From an uncultured Lachnospiraceae bacterium (lineage in GTDB: Bacteria > Bacillota > Clostridia > Lachnospirales > Lachnospiraceae), in the NCBI GenBank assembly GCA_910585605.1, contig CAJUFL010000050.1:1-28421 (forward strand): a stretch of DNA of 28,421 nucleotides, read 5' to 3'. Shown in pieces: positions 23,060 through 28,421 of this stretch. The notes under the pieces are model-generated. The model was not told the DNA's origin. It searched no databases and saw only the letters and a program-made list of their open reading frames with translations. Each line of letters opens with the position of its first letter. Positions within the stretch are counted from its first letter, which is position 1. The position numbers were made by a program, and so were the translations under genes.

Positions 23060-23950
23060 CTAACATTTTACAAAAAATGCAAAGTATCCGTTCTTCTCTG
23101 TGCTGAACAGCAGACTGTAAGGTGGGTATTGTTTTTCTAAAGCTAATACCCGTGCAATTTGATCAAACGTCATCAGATCTATTTTTTCCAGCTGGTAGCT
23201 GTTTGTAAGGGTGAAATGTGCTGCAAGGCAGTCCATAAATTTTTGTGAAAGCATTTTAATGGCATAAGTCACAGTCTTATCAACTCGTTTGATTTGTTTA
23301 CCCAGTATATCATTAAGCATGGACAATACCATCTGATCTTCATAAACCAGATAAGCTTGTATAGGTTTTCCCTCTGTGACAGAATAAGTCAGACGGTAGC
23401 AAAGGGCATTTCCTGAGGAAAAATCCTCTCCGCTGTAGTGTAAACTGACAATTTCTGCTTTCACCCGGAATAAAGTCTCCAGTGTCTGGATAATTGCTTT
23501 TTCCAGAGAAACCATTTCGTCTTCGGAGGGCTCATGCACCCATTTGTTAGGGGTGCGTCCTGTGATGGCGTGGTCTTCAATCATGATGTGACCGTTCAGC
23601 CAGCCGACACAAATCCCCAGAAAATGCTGGACTGATTCTACCGAATAGTTCTGTGATTCTAATTCCCGTTCCAGGGCAGGAAGGGTATTGTTGCACATAT
23701 TATCATGCAGACTTTTATGTATACCATATTCACTATAGTTGATGGACTGCATATAAGCTTCTTCTTCGGCAAAATGTTTCAGGGTATAATTTTTAAAGTA
23801 TTTGATGCCTTCCCGGCAGGCATGCTGCTGTTTGTTCCTGTCTTCGTTGAGATTCAGAAGTTTTCCCACGATTGAGAATAAACGCTGATGTGCTTTGTCA
23901 ATTCCATCTACTCCAATGTTAAACCGGTCGTTCCATTTTATTTCATTCAA
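23060..23950 (-). CDS. Bacteriohemerythrin with extra C-terminal domain
   Basis: A 296-residue protein. Residues 1-130 are a hemerythrin domain with all seven di-iron ligands in place: H21 (DKAHQ), H59 and E63 (HFAEEE), H78 and H82 (HKSLH), H121 and D126 (GHIMIED). Hemerythrins bind or sense oxygen and iron and help anaerobes cope with oxygen. Residues about 150-296 form an alpha/beta domain with alternating strands and helices (SGNALCYRLTYSV, AIKMLSQKFMDCLAAHF) that resembles the CheX-like phosphatase fold by pattern only; its active-site ExxN motif is not evident. The start is a TTG at 23950 with AAAGGGGG 8 bases upstream; the overlapping ATG is in another frame and stops immediately. No signal peptide. 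Single gene with its own promoter. Confidence 0.88.
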   Translation of the reverse strand: MNEIKWNDRFNIGVDGIDKAHQRLFSIVGKLLNLNEDRNKQQHACREGIKYFKNYTLKHFAEEEAYMQSINYSEYGIHKSLHDNMCNNTLPALERELESQNYSVESVQHFLGICVGWLNGHIMIEDHAITGRTPNKWVHEPSEDEMVSLEKAIIQTLETLFRVKAEIVSLHYSGEDFSSGNALCYRLTYSVTEGKPIQAYLVYEDQMVLSMLNDILGKQIKRVDKTVTYAIKMLSQKFMDCLAAHFTLTNSYQLEKIDLMTFDQIARVLALEKQYPPYSLLFSTEKNGYFAFFVKC

Positions 23951-24035
23951 TGCTTGTGCCCCCTTTGTAATCCATTGGTTCTATCTGCAAAATGTTACAC
24001 TGATGCAGCATATCAACACACTTTTATATAAAAAT

Positions 24036-24064
24036 AGTTTACCATATTTTTCCGGTTTGAACAA
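24036..24064 (-). promoter_or_regulatory. Probable promoter of the hemerythrin gene
   Basis: On the minus strand TTGTTC (24064-24059), 17-bp spacer, TAAACT (24041-24036). It lies about 85 bp before the TTG start. Nothing else was recognised in 23951-24190. Confidence 0.45.
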
Positions 24065-24190
24065 CAGCTATATAATTTGGAAAAATCAGGATATTCTCAA
24101 GAATTATAGGTTTTACTTTTTTAAGCTATATCTGCTGCGAGCCGCACGGAATTGATTGCACTCCGCTTCACCTCGCCCATGCAATGGGAA

Positions 24191-24240
24191 AAATAACAAA
24201 TACTTTTACGTAAGCAAACACCACTGGGTATTCGTTATTT
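24191..24240 (-). terminator. Terminator that includes the stop codon of the MerR gene
   Basis: On the minus strand AAATAACGAATAC (24240-24228) pairs with GTATTTGTTATTT (24203-24191), with one G-T wobble and a 24-base loop. The T-run at the end of the stem gives a terminator-like shape. The TAA stop (24235-24237) is part of the stem. Confidence 0.65.
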
Positions 24241-25071
24241 CCTCCACTCAGCTCGCAGATAAACAGGAATTTCAATTTGTACAATATAATCCTCTATCCG
24301 GTCGACTACGTTTTCATTGATTCCCATTTCATAGGAAAAACCTGACAGTATCAGATTATGTTCTTTGGCATATTCCAGAATTTCCTGGTACTTTGAAGAA
24401 ATCCCGCCCAGATTTCCTTTGTGGAAAGCCCGCAGGTATGTTCCGGCAGGCTGTATATGCAGCCCAGTCTTCTTTATGGGATAAGGGATTTCAATAAAGA
24501 GTTTGGAATAATTATTAAAGTTTCCGTGGTACAGTTCTTCAACCGGAATCATGCTCCCATAGGTAGCATCATGCAGGCGGTGAATTTGGTATTTTTTTGT
24601 CTGGGCTGTAATCATTTCCACTTCTTTGTCAAAGGAGGTGTCGGGATGGATATCTACGGTCACCAGACTGTGCTCTTTTTTTTCAATTATACTGATTTCT
24701 GACAGATTCATTGTCAGTAAAGTGATCATATTCTCACGATGCAGGCATAAAGTTTTTCTGACAGCTTTTAAATGGGCAATGCTGTGGTCCAGATCGGTTA
24801 TTTTTTCATCTAAAAGAGATTTAAGGCTGGAAGCAGAACGGTTTTTCATGAATTCCTGTATTTCGCTTACGGATACATTTAGCTCTCTGAGTAATAAGAT
24901 GGTTTCCAGTATGGAACTTTGATGGTAACTATAGCGGCGGTATCCGTTTTCGGGATTGATGGCGGCAGGCTTGAATAATCCGATTTCGTCATACCACATT
25001 AGTGTTTTTTTATTGATTCCGTGTAATGCCGCAAATTGGCCGATTGTGAGAAGCTTATTCTGTTCTTTCAT
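24235..25071 (-). CDS. MerR-family regulator, BmrR-like with GyrI-type ligand domain
   Basis: A 278-residue drug-responsive regulator. The winged helix-turn-helix is at about residues 8-75: LTIGQFAALHGINKKTLMWY, DEIGLFKP and NGYRRYSYHQ. A coiled dimerisation helix follows (about 85-118), then a GyrI-like effector domain (about 125-278) ending in a strand typical of the fold, YIVQIEIPVYLRAEW. AGGAGG is just before the ATG. It is divergent from a MATE efflux gene. A near-perfect 23-bp dyad with 19-bp promoter spacing lies between them (25248-25278), so it very likely activates the pump on ligand binding, as BmrR does for Bmr. That inference is strong for binding and moderate for the target. Confidence 0.92.
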   Translation of the reverse strand: MKEQNKLLTIGQFAALHGINKKTLMWYDEIGLFKPAAINPENGYRRYSYHQSSILETILLLRELNVSVSEIQEFMKNRSASSLKSLLDEKITDLDHSIAHLKAVRKTLCLHRENMITLLTMNLSEISIIEKKEHSLVTVDIHPDTSFDKEVEMITAQTKKYQIHRLHDATYGSMIPVEELYHGNFNNYSKLFIEIPYPIKKTGLHIQPAGTYLRAFHKGNLGGISSKYQEILEYAKEHNLILSGFSYEMGINENVVDRIEDYIVQIEIPVYLRAEWRK

Positions 25072-25247
25072 TTTAATCCTCCTGTGATTCTTTCAAGGTT
25101 TCGCCAGAGCTGTTTTTTATGGAATATTTTATGTTATCGTTTTTTTGCTGGTGTATGTGATAAGTCTAGTGACTATATCTGCACAGATATTTTCAAAGGA
25201 TATGAAGACCAATACCCTATGTCTGTGACAAAATATTGAATTGGTTC

Positions 25248-25278
25248 TTGACTGTACAGTAACTGTACGGTTTATGAT
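25248..25278 (+). promoter_or_regulatory. MerR-activated promoter with dyad operator and 19-bp spacer
   Basis: TTGACT (25248-25253) and TATGAT (25273-25278) are 19 bp apart. The spacer holds the dyad ACTGTACAGT-A-ACTGTACGGT with one mismatch. This is the classic target of a BmrR/TipA-type activator and points toward the MATE gene. A possible old start, AAGAAAGG then ATG at 25304, lies 26 bp after the -10 but stops within six codons inside the following repeat. Confidence 0.85.
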
Positions 25279-25307
25279 ATTACATACAGGAAAGAAAGGC
25301 AAGATGT

Positions 25308-25519
25308 GTAGTGTAAAGTAGATTATGAAAATCTACGGGACAAGGATTGCCCGCATTAAAATCTGCTTATTCAATGTGTCAGTACACTAGTCAATACCCC
25401 TGATGCAGACAATCAATTTGTGCGAATAACCAGCCAAGCATTGATACTTGCATATACACTTGATGACTATCGCAGCAAATAAAATTTACAAAGCAAAACT
25501 GATTGCAATTATGAGAGGA
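25308..25519 (+). repeat. Dispersed non-coding repeat, copy 2 (long form)
   Basis: Starts GTAGTGTAAAGTAGATTATG, which folds into a GTAGATT/AATCTAC stem, and ends near TTTACAAAGCAAAACTGATT. Both ends match the shorter copy at 17248-17349. The middle has no recognised gene; a 35-codon open stretch ends at 25482 but has no start or ribosome site. The element lies between the MerR-type promoter and the MATE gene. A third fragment with only the first bases occurs at 26930. The rest of the gene-free stretch 25072-25526 holds the promoter above. Confidence 0.6.
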
Positions 25520-25526
25520 GAAATAT

Positions 25527-26858
25527 ATGGAAAATGAAAATGTATATTTAAAACCTGTAACCTTAAAAAATATTTTAAAATTTGCGGTGCCGACCATTGT
25601 CATGACAGTATTTATGTCATTTTATACAATGGTGGATGGTCTGTTTGTATCTAATTTGATTGGTACTAATGCGTTGTCAGCTATTAATCTGACAGCGCCA
25701 ATCATTCAGTTTGTCTCTGCTATCTCTACTATGCTTGCCACAGGGGGCAGTGCTGTTATCATGAAAAAAATGGGAGAGCACAAAAGCAAAGAGGCACAGG
25801 AGGATTTTACATTCCTGATTCTGGTAAATGTGGCGGCAGGCTTTATTATGTGCGGACTTGGGTATCTGGCCATGGATTCTGTTTTTGCAGGCATGAATCT
25901 GTCTCTTGATGTGGCGGGATACTGCGTAGAATATCTAAGCCGCTATCTGTTGTTTACTGTTCCTATTTTATTAATGAATAATTTTACCCTTTACATGATT
26001 GCAAGTGAAAAAGCAACACTTTCCCTGATTTGTTCTGTAACAGGTGGTGTTTTGAATATGCTGCTTGATTATGTATTGATTGCCATATTTGATATGGGGA
26101 TTAGCGGTGCGGCTATTGCTACAGGTCTGGGCTATTCCGTAACAGCTGTTGTCGGGTTAGTTGTTTTCAGTCGGAAAAATAGTCTTTTGCACTTTAAAAA
26201 GCCGGTATTCCGGTTTAAAGTTCTTGTCAATGCATCTGCGAACGGATGCTCTGAGATGGCAACAGCACTTGTCACTGGAATCGTTACGATGATGTTCAAC
26301 TGGACGATGCTTCGTTATGTAGGGGAGGACGGGGTTGCTGCCGTTACGATTATCATGTATGTACTAATGTTTGCAAGTTCCCTGTATACAGGTTATTCTT
26401 ATGGAGTGGCTCCGATGACCAGTTTTTATCACGGAGAACAGAATCATGATAAACTGAAAAAGCTGGTGGCAATCAGCCTGAAGGTGATTGCAGTTATTTC
26501 TATCATAACTGTGGCAGTATCTTTTATACTTACCAAGGCACTGGTATCCGTATTTGCCTATCCGGACAATCCTGTGTATGACCTGGCAGTGACTGGAAAC
26601 AAAATATGTACTATAGCATTATTCTTTATCGGTTTTAATATTTTTGCCAGTGGAATGTTTACGGCTTTGTCAAATGGTGTAGTTTCGGCTGTTCTTGCAT
26701 TTTCGAGGTCTTTTGTGTTTATGCTGGCTGCTATGCTGATTCTTCCAATCTTTCTGGGAGTGAATGGTATCTGGTTGGCGACTCCGACAGCGGAACTGCT
26801 GGCACTGCTCCTGTCCACGGGAATGTTTGTAAAGTATAGAAAGAGGTATCAGTATTAG
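25527..26858 (+). CDS. MATE-family multidrug efflux transporter
   Basis: A 443-residue membrane protein with 12 predicted helices in two matching halves, typical length for the MATE (MepA/NorM-like) family, which exports cationic drugs using a sodium or proton gradient. The start of helix 1 (LKNILKFAVPTIVMTVFMSF), then YTMVDGLFVSNLIGTNALSAINL in the first loop and helix 2, is the strongly conserved MATE opening. AGAGGAG precedes the ATG. The divergent MerR regulator and its 19-bp-spacer promoter lie upstream, separated by a repeat, giving a leader of about 240 bases. No clear terminator follows; an imperfect hairpin near 26875-26912 is a weak candidate. Confidence 0.93.
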   Translation: MENENVYLKPVTLKNILKFAVPTIVMTVFMSFYTMVDGLFVSNLIGTNALSAINLTAPIIQFVSAISTMLATGGSAVIMKKMGEHKSKEAQEDFTFLILVNVAAGFIMCGLGYLAMDSVFAGMNLSLDVAGYCVEYLSRYLLFTVPILLMNNFTLYMIASEKATLSLICSVTGGVLNMLLDYVLIAIFDMGISGAAIATGLGYSVTAVVGLVVFSRKNSLLHFKKPVFRFKVLVNASANGCSEMATALVTGIVTMMFNWTMLRYVGEDGVAAVTIIMYVLMFASSLYTGYSYGVAPMTSFYHGEQNHDKLKKLVAISLKVIAVISIITVAVSFILTKALVSVFAYPDNPVYDLAVTGNKICTIALFFIGFNIFASGMFTALSNGVVSAVLAFSRSFVFMLAAMLILPIFLGVNGIWLATPTAELLALLLSTGMFVKYRKRYQY

Positions 26859-27021
26859 AAGAGTCATGGAAAGTGATTTTTATTGCACAAAAGTGGTCTT
26901 TCATTTAAAATATAGAAAACTATGGAAGGGTAGTGTAAAGTATGATATTGCTCTTTGATTCAGCGTGGGCAGATGTGAGGATTTTGTAAATAAAACTATG
27001 AAAATGCGGACTGGGTATGTC

Positions 27022-27050
27022 TTGAGATTTCACAGTTAAAATGCTATACT
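27022..27050 (+). promoter_or_regulatory. Promoter of the PF06541 gene
   Basis: TTGAGA (27022-27027), 17-bp spacer, TATACT (27045-27050). It lies about 120 bp before the ATG at 27172. The gene-free stretch 26859-27171 also holds a fragment of the dispersed repeat (26929-26942). No riboswitch or further gene was seen there. Confidence 0.7.
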
Positions 27051-27171
27051 AATACAACAAAAATTAAGATGTAGATAGGTTGGAAATAGTTTTGCTGGGG
27101 ATTTTGATTTGTATTTATAGGCGATAATGGTGATAAAATACATATGATAAGCGGGAAGGAATGAAGAAAAT

Positions 27172-28098
27172 ATGCCATTTCATTTTGATAACTGGCTGAT
27201 ATATTTTTATTTCTATTGTATATGTGGCTGGATTTTTGAGTCTGGTTATGTATCAATAAGGACACATAAGCTGACAAATAGAGGCTTTATGAAGGGACCA
27301 TGGCTGCCTCTTTATGGGAGTGGTGCTGTTATTATATTGGTGGCAACCCTGCGATTTCAGGAATATCCGATTGCCGTATATTTTGCGGGAGCTGTTGCGG
27401 CAACTGTTTTGGAGTATTTTACCGGTGTTATGATGGTGAAATTATTTAAGGTGAGGTATTGGGATTATAGTGAACAGCGGTTACAGTTTCAGGGACATAT
27501 TTGTTTATTGTCTTCTATTGCATGGGGGTTTTTAAGTCTTTTAATGGTGTATGTAGTACACAAGCCGGTTGTAAAGTTTGTCAGTATGTGGAATGAGGAA
27601 TTCTTAAGCATAAGTACATTTATAATTACGATTTTGATGGTGTTTGATTTCACAAATGCATTCAGAGAGGCTATGGATTTGCGTGCACTGATTATTCAGG
27701 CGGAGGAGCTAAAGCAACGTTTGGATAATGCACTTGCAGAGCAAAGAGAACATTTTAATGAAGTTGTTGGAGAAAAGAAGGAAGAACTAGAGCAGGTAGT
27801 AGAAGAGACCAGAGAACAGATTATAGAAAAAAAGAAACATTTGGAACAGGCTGTTGTGGAACGAAGAGAAAAGATTGTGGAATGGCGGGAGGAAGCTTCG
27901 GATGGGAGAAAAGAACATCTAAAACAGACGATTAAGGAATTGGAGCTTGCAAGAGAACGGATACGCAGCAATATGGAGCAGCATTCCAGACAATTGTTGC
28001 TGCATAATCCTGGTTCTGGATTTAGGGGAATGAAAGAAGAGTCAATGGAGATTAAAAGAAGGCTGATGGAGAGAAGGAGGAAAAGAGATGGAAGATAG
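27172..28098 (+). CDS. PF06541 (ABC-transporter type IV / CmpB-like) membrane protein with coiled-coil tail
   Basis: A 308-residue protein of the putative ABC transporter permease family common in Clostridia (PF06541, ABC_trans_CmpB). The hallmark is the opening: YFYFYCICGWIFE (about residues 11-23), then NRGFMKGPWLPLYGSGA (about 36-52), with about five helices to residue 165. From about 172 to 300 it is a long charged coiled coil (repeated EE/KK/EQ heptads such as EEREQIIEKKK-like blocks) ending in a basic tail (KRRLMERRRKRDGR). Such tails are not universal in the family. GGAAGGA is upstream. It overlaps the next gene by 11 bp, so the two are probably coupled. The biochemical role of the family is not established. 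Confidence 0.8.
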   Translation: MPFHFDNWLIYFYFYCICGWIFESGYVSIRTHKLTNRGFMKGPWLPLYGSGAVIILVATLRFQEYPIAVYFAGAVAATVLEYFTGVMMVKLFKVRYWDYSEQRLQFQGHICLLSSIAWGFLSLLMVYVVHKPVVKFVSMWNEEFLSISTFIITILMVFDFTNAFREAMDLRALIIQAEELKQRLDNALAEQREHFNEVVGEKKEELEQVVEETREQIIEKKKHLEQAVVERREKIVEWREEASDGRKEHLKQTIKELELARERIRSNMEQHSRQLLLHNPGSGFRGMKEESMEIKRRLMERRRKRDGR

Positions 28099-28421
28099 AG
28101 AGGTTTTGCAAAGGGAAGTATTAAAAGAACTCATTTCTTATAGCGATAACCTGATCCCGGCACTACAGTCGATAATTGAGGAATTGCGGGGAGCGGAACG
28201 AGAAGATACCAATGATTTTTTGAATGAGGTTATTAACGGGATTAACTGGGAAATAGAGGTTTATAATCAATGTGCGCCCTTGATTAATGAAAAAAGCAGC
28301 TATATTGATAAAAAAACAATGATTGCAGCAGTGAAAAGTTTAGGGGAAGCACTAAGCGGGGGAGATAATCTACAGATAGCAGATTGTCTGGAGCAGGAAT
28401 TTCTTCCGTTTCTGAATAAAC
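28088..28421 (+). CDS. Hypothetical protein, cut by the window edge
   Basis: An open frame of 111 codons runs to the right edge without a stop, beginning MEDREVLQREVLKELISYSD. It is acidic and appears mainly helical, with no signal peptide or membrane helix in the visible part. I do not recognise it. The start lies inside the end of the PF06541 gene in another frame, with AAAAGAG directly before the ATG, so it is probably translated by coupling. Confidence 0.7.
   Translation, partial: MEDREVLQREVLKELISYSDNLIPALQSIIEELRGAEREDTNDFLNEVINGINWEIEVYNQCAPLINEKSSYIDKKTMIAAVKSLGEALSGGDNLQIADCLEQEFLPFLNK

Noticed and set aside
23895..24155. 86-codon open frame on the plus strand at the hemerythrin upstream region
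   Set aside because: It overlaps the hemerythrin gene and its promoter on the other strand, and has no ribosome site or recognisable protein features.
25374..25482. Short open stretch in the repeat before the MATE gene as a gene
   Set aside because: About 35 codons, no start codon with a ribosome site, and it lies inside a repeat whose other copy lacks this part.

Overview
The window looks like chromosomal accessory DNA from a low-GC Firmicute, most likely a gut Lachnospiraceae or a related Clostridia. This is judged from strong AGGAGG-type ribosome sites, occasional TTG starts, tightly overlapping operons and the family mix (BmrR-like MerR regulators, TetR regulators, a B-C-A PTS permease, a bacteriohemerythrin, a PF06541 membrane protein). 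No rRNA, tRNA, CRISPR array or intact transposase was found.

Layout. (1) 1-6633: a cassette of small secreted cationic protein, two FtsX-type permeases, a MacB/LolD-type ATPase and a large propeller/solute-binding lipoprotein. It sits between two decayed copies of the same tyrosine-recombinase 3' end (about 189-444 and 6377-6633). The first 41 bases of the window repeat the start of the second permease gene exactly and are fused in frame to an integrase fragment, so the locus has been rearranged and more of it probably lies to the left. (2) 6680-9547: an AT-rich island bounded by a perfect 132-bp inverted repeat. It holds two convergent, end-overlapping genes: a PLP-dependent aminotransferase-like protein and a pentapeptide-repeat protein with an unrecognised C-terminal half. 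(3) 9596-12571: a TetR/MFS efflux operon with a clear promoter and operator, then a MerR/GyrI-type regulator with its own terminator. (4) 12734-14150: a TetR regulator and a nucleoside phosphorylase behind a promoter that carries a palindromic operator. (5) 14161-18207: an AraC regulator divergent from a sugar PTS permease (EIIBCA), followed by a Cof-type HAD phosphatase. (6) 18195-21534, minus strand: an ECF sigma factor, a six-helix membrane protein, an ABC ATPase and an ABC-2 permease, all overlapping. (7) 21688-23950, minus strand: an MFS protein whose ribosome site is buried in a hairpin, and a hemerythrin with an extra C-terminal domain. (8) 24191-26858: a BmrR-like MerR regulator divergent from a MATE efflux pump, with a 19-bp-spacer MerR promoter separated from the pump by a dispersed repeat. 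(9) 27022-28421: a PF06541 membrane protein with a long coiled coil and a partial downstream gene.

The theme is export and its control: three multidrug-type pumps (two MFS, one MATE), two ABC systems, five one-component regulators of TetR or MerR type or similar, and several visible operators. The best candidates for something undescribed are the inverted-repeat-bounded aminotransferase/pentapeptide island and the recombinase-flanked secreted-protein/ABC/lipoprotein cassette.
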